A model generated the notes under the pieces. That model ran no database searches, was not told the DNA's origin, and saw nothing but the letters and a program-made list of their open reading frames with translations. From Acanthamoeba sp. SK_2022b (taxonomy: Eukaryota > Discosea > Longamoebia > Acanthamoebidae), in assembly GCA_027943245.1 (NCBI GenBank), contig JANDJZ010000670.1:1-22982 (forward strand): a DNA stretch of 22,982 bases, in the 5' to 3' direction. Position numbers and translations under genes: made by a program. Positions within the stretch are counted from its first letter, which is position 1. Each line of letters starts with the position of its first letter. Shown here piece after piece: positions 7,940-16,893 of the stretch.

Positions 7940-10508
7940 TTAAAGAGGCAGTTCGAAGGAGACGGTGAGCTGCGCCTCCTGGGCCATGTCCACAATCCTG
8001 GCAACCTTCACCGCCTGCGTGAGAGAAACAGCAAAGGTGAGTGTGCTGGCGCGCCATTGAGAGAACGGAGCGAGATGTCATCTTCAAGGGAAACCTTTTC
8101 GGCAGCCTCGTCGAGGTTGGAAGCGAAGATGATGCGGGCGCCAGAGTTCTCGAGAAGATCCTTGGCCTCCTTCATGTTGGTGCCCAGCAGGCGCACCACC
8201 AAAGGGACTTGAAAGGAGAAGCGATGCGTGTTAGACTCCTAGAGGGCACATCGCCGCACATACCCAACACACACAAACACAAGCGAGTGGTGGCCACTAC
8301 TTACCCTTGAGGTTAAGGACCTTGACGGCGTTGAGGATGCCCATGGCGATGATGTCACACCTCATAATACCGCCAAAGATGTTCACCATCACGGCCTTGA
8401 CCTGTTGCGAGCAACAACACCACCACCACCAAACGAGTTACATCGTTGGCCAACCAATGGGGGAGGGGGGGGAGGCACGCGTACGCTCTTGTCGTTGGCG
8501 AAAATCCTGAAGGCCTCCGTCACCTGCTTCTCGGTGGCTCCGCCGCCGACGTCCAAGAAGTTGGCGGGGTTGCCTGGTGTGTGTGGGGGGGGACATGTTC
8601 GGCTTAGCCTCGAAGCAGAGGATAGGGCGTGGTGGGAGTCAGGGCGGTGAACGCACCTCCCTTGAGCTTGATGATGTCCATGGTGGCCATGGCCAAACCG
8701 GCACCGTTGACCAGGCAGCCGATGTTGCCGTTGAGCTGAATGTAGTTGAGGTCGAACTTGCTGGCGGCCACCTCTCGGGCGTCCTCCTGGCTTTCGTCCT
8801 TGAGCGTGAAGACGTCCTTTTGTCTGAACTCGGCGTTGTCGTCAAAGCGCAACTTGGCATCCAAGGCCACGACTGAACCAATCAACCAATCAGCCAAGAC
8901 GATTAGCTTGGATCGGTCAAAGAGAAGATGGGGGAGCGGGTGGGCGAACTCTCTCCCTGATGGTCCTCGACGAGAGGGTTGATCTCCACGAGCGTGCAGT
9001 CCTTCTTGAGGAACAGATCGTAGAGCTTGGACACGAGCTCCTTGGTCTGCTCCTTGACCTGTACACGTGGATGCGCTCGCACGGGTTAAAACCACGTTGC
9101 CCAACAACAACAACAAAGCGTGCAACCGGACACTCACGCACCTTGGTGCTCTGGAAACCGAGCTTGTTGGCGATTTGATCGAGCTTCTCCGGGGTGAGGC
9201 CCTCCTCGATGTCGATGGGGATCTTGAAGATGGCATCGGGGTGCTCGGCCGACAGCGTCTCGATGTCACTACCACCTTTTTGTTGTTGGTGTTGATTGTT
9301 GTAGAGGCACGTGGCACGTCAGGAATGCGACGCGCTACGATCACACACGCCATCGGCGGCAACCAGCGCTCCGGTCCCCACCACGGCACGTGCCGAATAA
9401 AATACAAAATACTAAAAGGACGACGCTGGTTGGCGGGTCAGCCTACCCTTGGAGCTGCCGATGATGACTGGTCCGTTGAAAGCCCGATCCATGAGGATCG
9501 CGAAGTAGGTCTCCCGACGGATGAACAGTCGCTCCGCCAGATAGATCTTTTGTCGGGCACGCAGGGAGGCGAAGGGTAAGTGAGCGATGGGGAGTGGTTG
9601 AAGAGAGAGGAGAGTAGCGTGCAGCGGAGAGCATTCGGTCGAGCCAAAGGAGCGCCGGTTGCAGTGAAAGGCAAGAGGAGAGAAGAGGCGGTGTGGTGTC
9701 GTACGACGTTGCAGGGCTTGCCCTCGGGTCCGGTCTGCTTGGTAAAGATGTGGTGACCAAGCATCTTGGAGGCCACGTCCTTCACCTCCTCGGGGCTGGT
9801 GATTAAAGTGTTTTTAAAAAAAGGCGATTAAACAAATGTGCAAGAGTTTGATTGAAGGCGATTGCGTGCAGAACAAAGTACGTACGAAGTGCAAGTGTGA
9901 ACGCCGCCCTTGAGGCCGCTGTCAAAGTGACCCACACCACGACCGCCAGCCAGCACCTGAGCCTTCACGATAACATCGGCTACGAAAAAATCGGCAGTTA
10001 CGAAACAGTGCAAACTGTTGCGCAATCAAACACGGAGATCGGAACCGGGAGGGGGGGGGGTACCATCGCCTCCCTGCTGCATCTGCTTGGCGATGCTGTA
10101 GGCCTCTTCGGGGGTGGAGGCCACCTGGCCCTTAGGGACACGAATGCCCTCCTTTCTCATGAGGTCCTGTGACTGGTACTCGTGGATGTTCAACCATCTG
10201 CGCGCTGCACCCGTCTTGGACTGTTCGCAATCCCATTTAAAATGAGCGATTTACTTTCAAGATCGTCAAAAAATTGTTCAATTTTGGTTAGGGGAAGATA
10301 ATTAATTCAAAATAATAATAATAAATCACAAAAACAATATTTGAGGGTAAACGGGTGCGATTTGCCAGAGATCGCGAAGGAGGGATACCGAAGAGGTAGA
10401 GGTGAGGGTGGTAGCAGTGTTGCTCTGCAGGAGACCAGCGGATCTCGAGGGCAGGGACCGGCCCACTCCGCCGGCCATGCCCACACTTCTCGCGCCGCGT
10501 CGCCACAT
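7940..10508 (-). CDS. Succinate-CoA ligase (ADP/GDP-forming) beta subunit, mitochondrial
   Basis: Twelve exons in order: 10508-10389 (or 10508-10353), 10220-10064, 9979-9886, 9795-9705, 9546-9447, 9275-9142, 9058-8950, 8872-8657, 8573-8485, 8401-8305, 8207-8095 and 8014-7940. The product is 464 or 476 residues, depending on which in-phase donor ends exon 1. The enzyme interconverts succinyl-CoA and succinate with phosphorylation of ADP or GDP in the TCA cycle, paired with an alpha subunit that is not in this window. The leader [16 protein letters not shown] is Arg-rich and fits mitochondrial import. Domains: ATP-grasp from [15 protein letters not shown] through [17 protein letters not shown] and the Mg/nucleotide site [12 protein letters not shown]...DAKLRFDD, then the CoA-ligase domain with [40 protein letters not shown] and [12 protein letters not shown]. 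Nucleotide specificity is not decided. It diverges from the DnaJ gene, sharing a 264-bp upstream region. Confidence 0.95.
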
Positions 10509-10772
10509 TTCCTTTACTGGGGGGGGGGTGAATGGAGAGATTGAGGATGCTGGGATCTCTGTGAGCCCCTGAGTGTCGGTATTTGCCGTGGTCTTGCAAG
10601 AGGAGTTGCCTTCTCCTCTTTCGTGTTCGTTTGCCCTGGCGCTCCCGGATAATTCCGACCAGAAGGCTCGAGATGAAAAGAAAATGAGCGCAGATCAAAA
10701 GAAATTACAGAGAAAATTTGATTTCTCACGTTCTTGGCAGAAGCGCGCGACGCTGGCGCACAAGCGAACGAG
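10509..10772. promoter_or_regulatory. Bidirectional promoter region (ligase beta / DnaJ-X)
   Basis: 264 bases separate two divergent start codons. The part next to the ligase start has a G9 run (about 10519-10527). The part next to the DnaJ start is A-rich (GAAAAGAAAATGAG, AAATTACAGAGAAAATTTG). No further gene fits here. Confidence 0.5.
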
Positions 10773-11527
10773 ATGGAGCGGACAGGCGAACAGCTGCGCG
10801 ATGGGGCGAAAGCGGCGTGGTCTTCTTTCGAGACGGGTGCCAATCGAGTTGGCGAGAAGTTCACCTCTTTCTTCTCCTCTCTCAACGTCTCATCGTCTTC
10901 GAAATCCACCCAGCCAACCCAACCTCAGCATGCATCAGGAGAACCCCAGCAGCACCAGCAGCAACCACAACATGCCTACACAGCGACTGGCGTGCTGAGG
11001 CCACCCCCTCCCACCCCCTATGCTGGTGCGGCCCCGCCGCCCGTGCCCCCAAGACCCACCTACACGTCCCTCGACCAAGCAAGGTCTCTGTCTTTCCCAC
11101 CTTTTATTTCTATTTTTTTCGGAACTTTATTGTACCTTTAAATTTTTATTAATGATTATATTTTCATTTCTTTTGCACAGGGCGGAGCAAGAGAAGCGGG
11201 CGTGGGAGGAGCGCCAGAGGAGGGAACGAGAACTGGAGCTGGAGCGGCAGCGCGAACGGGAACGGGAGAGGGAGAGGATCGAGAAGGAGAGGATCGAGAG
11301 GGAGAGGGCCGAGAAGGAGCGGGAGCGGGAGCGACAGAGGAGGGCGGCAGCGCCTGCTGGCGGCGCCGAGGAAGAGGAGGAGAGCTTCTACGCCGTGCTC
11401 GGCGTGGAACGCGACGCGTCGCAGGCGGCCATCAAGCGGGCCTACTACCGCATGGCCGTGCGTTACCATCCCGACAAGAACCCCGACGACCCCCACGCCG
11501 AAGCCATGGTGCCCTATCTCCCTCTTT

Positions 11528-11599
<72 letters not shown>

Positions 11600-11727
11600 C
11601 GGCGACTGACGATCCCACTCGACTGGCTCTTGGTTGACGACGCAAACAGTTCAAGCGGATCAGCGAGGCCTACCAGATTCTGTCCGACGAGAAGAAGAAG
11701 GAGCTCTACGACAAGTACGGCAAGGTG

Positions 11728-11795
<68 letters not shown>

Positions 11796-13235
11796 CTCTT
11801 CTCCAGCGATGTGTGGCATGCCCCAATGGCCGGTGGTGCTCACACTTATTATTATTATTCTTTTTTTATAATTTTATAATTTTATTATTCCAGAGTGCGG
11901 TGGGGCTGGGCGAACAGGACGGGATGGTGGACCCGACGCTGCTCTTCCGGGTGCTGTTCGGTGCGGACAAGTTCGAGGACACCTTTGGCGACATCGGCGA
12001 TCTGCTCGACCCCCAGATGTTCTCCGAGCAGCCCATGGCTCCCGAGGCACGCACATTTTCCCTCTTTTTTAATCGTTTATTTTAAATAATCTAATTGACT
12101 TTTATTATTATTTTTATTTTTTGCCACAGGATCGAGAAAAATACGAAAAGAAGCTGGAGGACGGCCAGAATCGACTGGTGGAGCTGCTCAAGGCCAAGCT
12201 CCGACCCTTTGTCCACGGTTACCATAGAGGTAGGCACCCAACCGCCCCACGGGCCCCGTTGGCTGATCGCGTACACATGCGTGTTGTTGTTGATCGGTGG
12301 TGGACGCGCGCAGAGTTCAGCGAGATCGTGGCGGCGGAGATCGAGGAGAAGCTGAACGCTCCGGGCGGCCCCACGCTCCTCGCCCACATCGCCTACGTCT
12401 ACACGCAGGAGGCCAAGTCGCACTCGGGCCGATGGCTGGGCCTGGAGGGCTTCGTCACGGGCCTCCAGGACACCGGCCACTACATCTCCGAAGCGGCCTC
12501 CGTCATCGGGTATTTGCCCCCCCCCCAATCTACCGCCTTCGCTTTCGCTTTCGCCTTCGTTTTCTTCTTGGCCTGTTCTCGTTATTGGCCCGTGTATGCA
12601 TGAGGAGCGCTCACCCGTTGGCCTACCCCGTTGCCCTCGACACACAGCGACCTGTCGCGCATGCAGGCGCTGCAGAAGGAGCTGGAGAAGAATCCCGAGA
12701 TCGCGCAGACCGAGCAGGTACAGCAGCGTGCCGCCACGCTCGGCCTCGGCCTCATGTGGCGACTGGGCAAGCTCCAGGTACAGCCTGCGCCCCCCTCCCC
12801 CCTCCCCATAACCTCTCCCCTCACGCTCGCTCGTGCGTGTGTGCCCAGATCGAGCGGGCGGTTCGGCAGGTGTGTCGGGAGATGTTCTCCCCGAGGCACT
12901 GCGCAAGCAAGGAGGAGCGCAAGCTGCACGTGGCCGGGCTCAAGCGACTGGGCGAGATGTACCACGCTGCGGCCAAGAACCACCGCAACCGCGCCGCGCC
13001 CTCGCTCACCGACATCGAGGAGATGATCCTCAAGTCCCAGGACTACGTCCAGCAGAAGGCGGCCAGCGAGGAGAGGCTGCGCGCAGAGGCCGAAGCCCAG
13101 GCTCAGGCCCAGGCCCAGGCCCAAGAAACGGCGACGGCAACGACCACTACGACGACAGCGCACACGCCCATGCCGCCGCTCGAGGACATCGACGAGGACA
13201 CCACGCCCAAGACCAACTTTGACGCACTGGATTAA
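10773..13235 (+). CDS. J-domain co-chaperone with DnaJ-X domain
   Basis: Eight exons: 10773-11083, 11181-11508, 11650-11724, 11894-12046, 12130-12229, 12314-12509, 12648-12777 and 12849-13235; 559 residues. The start ATG gives [16 protein letters not shown]. Residues 40-100 are Gln-, Pro- and Ser-rich. Residues 104-158 are an almost pure Arg/Glu charged helix ([19 protein letters not shown]). The J-domain spans about 172-238, with [14 protein letters not shown], the Hsp70-stimulating HPD in [10 protein letters not shown], and [20 protein letters not shown]. It is followed by the X domain (about 255-460), recognised from [15 protein letters not shown], the Phe-Val-rich middle and [18 protein letters not shown]. 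The architecture matches yeast Caj1/Djp1 and plant DnaJ-X proteins, which work with cytosolic Hsp70 (Djp1 in peroxisomal import). The C-terminus has an AQ repeat and Thr run. Intron 4 (12047-12129) appears to use a GC donor. Introns 2 and 3 contain long TG arrays. Confidence 0.92.
11531..11598. repeat. (TG)34 microsatellite in DnaJ intron 2
   Basis: An uninterrupted TG dinucleotide array of 68 bases lies between the exon ending at 11508 and the one starting at 11650. It is pure, so it is probably length-polymorphic. It is purely intronic in the model used here. Confidence 0.97.
11732..11789. repeat. (TG)29 microsatellite in DnaJ intron 3
   Basis: A second uninterrupted TG array, 58 bases, sits directly after the donor of the next intron (exon ends 11724). 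The 75-nt exon that completes the J-domain is thus sandwiched between two potential Z-DNA-forming arrays. Confidence 0.97.
12047..12129 (+). other. Candidate GC-AG intron (DnaJ intron 4)
   Basis: Exon 4 must end in phase 0 because exon 5 reads GAT CGA GAA after ...TTGCCACAG. There is no GT donor in phase 0, whereas CCCGAG|GCACGC gives an intact [13 protein letters not shown] join. The only GT alternative adds a Phe-rich tail and needs a worse acceptor (ATCGAG|AA) seven bases downstream. Confidence 0.6.
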
Positions 13236-13347
13236 GTGCAGAGCTGTCGTGAGTGGCCAAAGAGAAACAAGCGTGGCCCTCTAACGTGAAGTGCACCCGA
13301 ATATTGGGGGGGTCTTGCTTTTATACGGCGGACACAACGCACGAAGA
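13236..13347. other. Convergent 3' gap between DnaJ and zinc-finger/FHA genes
   Basis: Only 112 bases separate the two stop codons on opposite strands. Neither side shows a clear AATAAA, so the transcripts probably overlap at their 3' ends. A G7 run at about 13306-13312 is the only notable feature. Confidence 0.45.
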
Positions 13348-14473
13348 CTAGTCGTCGGCGGCCACAAGACGCTTGAGGGCCTCCATGGTGAGGTGGAGCG
13401 AGCCGTTGTTGGCCTCGAGCACGTCGCGAATGACTCCCGCGTCGAGCTCCCGGAAGGCCGACATCGTGCTCAGCGTCTTGACCTTGCCCTCGGCGTCCCT
13501 GTCCCTCTCCCGCCGCTCCGCCGCGCCCTCGTCCTCGTCGCTGATCGCGTCGTCGTCGTTCCCTCCCCCCGCCACGGTGGGCGCCGGCGCCGATGTCCGC
13601 CTACCCGCGTTCTTTGCATGGCCTTCGCCGCCGCCGCCGCCTTTCCCGCGGGCCTGGCCGTCGTCCTTTGGCGGGTGCCAGAACTGCTTGCGATGGTCGA
13701 GGTTGACGCGGTAGCACGCGGCGCCGTATTTGCACATCGGCTTGCCGTTCCTGTACTCCTGCTTGCCGCCACCCTCGTCTTATGGCGCAAGCGCCGGCGT
13801 CGGTTAGACCAGCATGCGCATGCGCACGCGCGGGCGTGAGTGGCTGTGGCTCTTACCGCCGTCGAACCCGCGCAGGTATTGCTTGGCCTCCCGCAGCGCT
13901 TCCGCGTCGTCGTCGTCGTGCGCCCGTCGTCGGCGGTGGGCCGCCCCGTAGTCGTCATCGGCATCGCCCTCCTCCTCCTCCTCGCCCAGGCTCGCGTCGT
14001 TGCGCACCAGGAACCCGTCGTCGTAGTCGTACTCGTTGGGGAGGCCGTCGTCGTCGCTGTCGATCGTCCCGTCCAGATCGATCCCGCCGCCGCCTCCCCC
14101 CTTTTTCTTGGCCTTCTTCTTGGGCGCCGCCTTGGGCTTGGGCTCGGCCTTGGCCTTCTTGGCGGCGGGCTTGGGCACGGCGGCGGGCGCCTTGCGCTTC
14201 TTGCCGGCCGCCGCCTCGGCCGCCTGTCGCTGGAGCTCCTCGTCCTCGTCGGTGGCCTCGTCGTCCTGGTCGTCCACCTCGACCTCGACCTCCTGCGTCA
14301 CCCTGTCCGTGCGCGTCTGCACCACGTAGACGTCGTCGACGAACAGGACGAAGCGCGCCCCGTTGGGCAGGTCGACCTGCTGGCCCTTGGTCAGCGGCTG
14401 TGGCTCCCCGTCCTCGTCAAACACGAAGCTCGTCGGGTTGTTTCCCAGCTACGCGCGCGTCAGCGGACACGCA

Positions 14474-14535
<62 letters not shown>

Positions 14536-15836
14536 CACGCACGCACGCACACGCACACGCGTGCGTTAGCAAAACGAGAGCGAATGGCTGTGTGGGCGGT
14601 GAGCCCGTGGTACCATGGTCAAGGTGACCGTCTTGTCCTCCTGGGAGGCCACCAGCTGCACTGCGCGCCGCGCGTGGGACCGGCCCGCCGTCAGTGAGAC
14701 ACACAATTGGGGGGGGGGAGAGGGAGCGGAGTGGAGCAGGGGAGTGTTACGTTGTGTGCGGGAGCAGCGCTTGTCGGTGATGCCGGTCTCGTCGCCGCGG
14801 CCGAGCACGAGCGGCTGCGAGTCCATGGGCAGGTACATGGGCTTCTTGGTGCCCTCCTTCAGTATTCGCGCACGGAACAGCTCCACTGCGTGCAATCCCC
14901 CCCCCCAAAGCCACGGAGAGCGTGTGTCAGGTGAGTGGGCGCGCGGGTAACACGGGAGCTCACCTTCGACGTTCCTCTTCTCGATGCGTTTGGGCTTCTT
15001 GTTGTTCTTGATCAGGTGCGCGGGTATCACCGGCTCCGGCGCTTTGGCCTTCTGCGTCTTCTTCTTGGCGGGGGCCTTCTTCTCCCCGCCGCCGCCGTCG
15101 CTCCCGCCGCCATCGCCGCCGCCGCCGTCCACATGCGGGTTCTCTATGTCCTCGCCCGCCGCGAACGCTGTGCACGCTCACGCCGTGAACAACCGTGTCT
15201 GGGCCACCACACGCGCACACGCGCTGCACAGAGAGGAGAGAGGGAGAGAGGGAGAGAGGAGAGTGTGTGCCTCGGATGTATTCGCTGAGCTTCTTTTGGT
15301 CGTTGGCGTGGATGTGGCTGTAGCCCTCCAGGTCATCTTCGCTGTCGATCTTCTTTGTCGTCTTGCGCGCCCGTTTGAGGTGCTGCGCGTGTTGTGTGCG
15401 GGACGCGTTGTGTGTGTGCAAGTCGCAAAAGGCGAGATGGGGGGGGGGCGAGCAGGCAGGATACCTGGAATACGCAGGGCGCGTGGTACCAGTCGGTCAT
15501 GGTGCCGCCCTCGGTGAAGCGGTCGTTGGGGTAGGTCTTGCCGACCCGCAGCTCCCCCTTCTCGATTTTCTTCTTGCACGCCGCCAGCTTGCACTACCCT
15601 CCATTCCGCGATTGAAAAGAATTATTATTATTATTATAAATGAAAAAATTCAACATAATAAAAGGGAGCAGTACCAAGGCTCGGCCAGCGGATGCATATT
15701 CGATCTGGGCAGTCAGAAAATATTGTTATTGTTAATGTTTGATGTTAAAAAAATGTTTTACTTTGTTAAAATCCGTTCCATTTGCGTTGAGGATTTCAGC
15801 CGGTGATCAACCTACCTTGTATGTGTTGTTCGCCAT
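13348..15836 (-). CDS. PARP-type zinc finger / FHA / PBZ / CUE-like DNA-break response protein
   Basis: Nine exons in order: 15836-15816, 15704-15675, 15593-15465, 15382-15271, 15167-14964, 14885-14751, 14660-14614, 14448-13857 and 13778-13348; 566 residues. Residues 5-97 form a PARP-type zinc finger like that of DNA ligase III: IEYASAGRAL, CKLAACKKKIEKGELRVGK, DWYHAPC, then DDLEGYSHIHANDQKKL. This class binds nicked DNA. Residues about 166-270 are an FHA domain with LVLGRGDETGITDKRCSRTQ (phosphothreonine-binding Arg and Ser-Arg), then LGNNPTSFVFDEDGEP. A Lys/Ala-rich basic stretch suggests nuclear location, followed by a very acidic region. At about 439-459 lies a PBZ poly(ADP-ribose)-binding finger, CKYGAACYRVNLDH-x5-HP. 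The last 35 residues (AFRELDAGVIRDVLEANNGS) resemble a CUE ubiquitin-binding helix bundle. FHA plus PBZ recalls APLF, and FHA alone PNKP. It likely docks repair factors at PAR-marked breaks. Lacks any catalytic domain. Confidence 0.85.
14470..14561. repeat. GCAC/CA simple repeat in an intron of the FHA/PBZ gene
   Basis: A GCAC tetranucleotide run passes into a pure CA array of about 40 bases and back to GCAC-type repeats. On the gene's strand (minus) it is a TG/GTGC array lying in the intron between exons 7 and 8 (14613-14449), close to the acceptor. Confidence 0.95.
15168..15270 (-). other. Candidate GC-AG intron (FHA/PBZ gene intron 4)
   Basis: Exon 4 ends ATCCGAG|GCACAC and exon 5 begins after GTGCACAG with CG TTC GCG. 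Phase 1 to phase 1 gives YIRAFAAGEDIE. A GT donor further on (GCGTGTG|GTGGCC) is also in phase but would add a low-complexity Ser/Leu segment and cysteines inside the protein. The donor hexamer closely resembles that of the candidate at 12047. Confidence 0.55.
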
Positions 15837-16620
15837 ATAACTACAGAATAACTAATCTCTTATTATTAGTGCAAATCTTTTCATGGGACGTAACGGAAAG
15901 CCAACGGTTTGCTTCCAAGAAATCTTTCGTATGACGTCAGCACACCCATTAAGCTTGATCAGGCCCCCGCTGCGTAGGTCAGTGAGTCCTTCCTCTTCGC
16001 CTCGTCTAGGCTGTCCTCTGTGCATCCACATCAAAGTTTCAACAAAGCTTTGCTTGGAGATCAGTTTGATAGGGGATGGTGATGAAGGGTTGTTCTGCAT
16101 CACTTCCACACCTGCATTGACAGACAGGTAGGTGTTGAAGTTGGTGACCTCCCTCCCCTCAGGGCCCTGCACTCCAGGAAGTGGTAGCACAGGCTCCTTG
16201 TCCATGGTGGGTGCATATCATGGGCAACATTTTAACTCCAAGATGACAGGAAGGCCTTGTGGGCAGCAGGCACAGGCAGAGGAGCAGCTGGCAACCCTGA
16301 CCAAGGCCATCATGGATGTCAACAAGAACAAGTTGCCTAGCATCATGGGCATCATACAAAACATAATGGAGGAGAAGGCCAGAGCGCTGACACAGAAAGT
16401 AAGCCCTCAAAGATATTGAGGTTTTGTTGGTGATGCCAGGCGGCCTCATTCCAGATCTCAAAGACCTTGCCCACAACCTAATCGCCCCCCGCTCGATCAT
16501 CGTCGTTACGTCTCTTCTTACTTTCTAGTTACCTTTATCACCGGTTTTCTGCGGTATTCAAAACAGCCCAGAACGCGACAGCTTGGAGGTGCCACATCCC
16601 ATCACACGGGTGGCGCTGTT
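15837..16620. other. Promoter side of the FHA/PBZ gene plus CpG-poor non-coding block
   Basis: The first ~100 bases are AT-rich and likely carry the minus-strand gene's promoter. From 16081 to 16440 there is a single CpG in 360 bases, a composition like the tRNA-island filler. Two overlapping open frames are present: minus 16205-15852 (117 codons, MDKEPVLPLPGVQGPEGREV at the start) and plus 16132-16419 (with LATLTKAIMDVNKNKLPS). Neither resembles a family I know and at most one can be real, so I list them as unresolved remnants. Confidence 0.4.
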
Positions 16621-16739
16621 GGATACGGCCACACTGCGGAGAAAGCACCGCTTCCCATCCGAACAGCGAAGTTAAGCTGCGCCAGGCGGTGTTAGTACTG
16701 GGGTGGGCGACCACCCGGGAATCCACCGTGCCGTATCCT
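16621..16739 (+). rRNA. 5S ribosomal RNA
   Basis: A 119-nt sequence with terminal helix I formed by GGATACGGC and GCCGTATCC. It has the conserved loop CCCATCCGAACAGCGAAGTTAAGC, cited here by position 16653-16676, and the internal Pol III control region further on (GTACTGGGGTGGGCGACC at about 16694-16712). Transcription would stop at the T4 at 16739-16742. The sequence is of the type I recall for Acanthamoeba 5S rRNA. It is a single copy here, with no tandem repeat in view. Confidence 0.97.
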
Positions 16740-16893
16740 TTTGGCTCTCGTGTTGTACTCCTTTTGTTTGTTCTACTCCTAACTACTGCACATTAATATT
16801 ACATTGCCGCGTTTGGCTGTTTGTAGCACTGATTGCATCACTACGTGCATTTGTATGTCGCAATCACACAGTAGGACTGCACTCGTAGCAGGC
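16740..16893. other. 5S terminator and 3' flank of the E2-like ORF
   Basis: T4 terminator of the 5S gene, then about 150 AT-richer bases that include the 3' untranslated side of the minus-strand ORF ending at 16894. No gene recognised. Confidence 0.45.

Noticed and set aside
11164..11826. Minus-strand 220-codon ORF opposite the DnaJ gene
   Set aside because: Most of it is translation of the TG arrays (HTHT runs) and of the antisense of the charged helix.
13782..14697. Two plus-strand ORFs of over 280 codons opposite the FHA/PBZ gene
   Set aside because: They are Arg/Pro/Val/Leu-biased shadows of the acidic and Lys-rich segments and run through the GCAC/CA array; the minus strand carries the recognisable domains.
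16538..16726. Minus-strand ORF of 62 codons across the 5S gene
   Set aside because: It lies across the structured 5S rRNA, whose helices and loops are fully conserved; a chance open frame.
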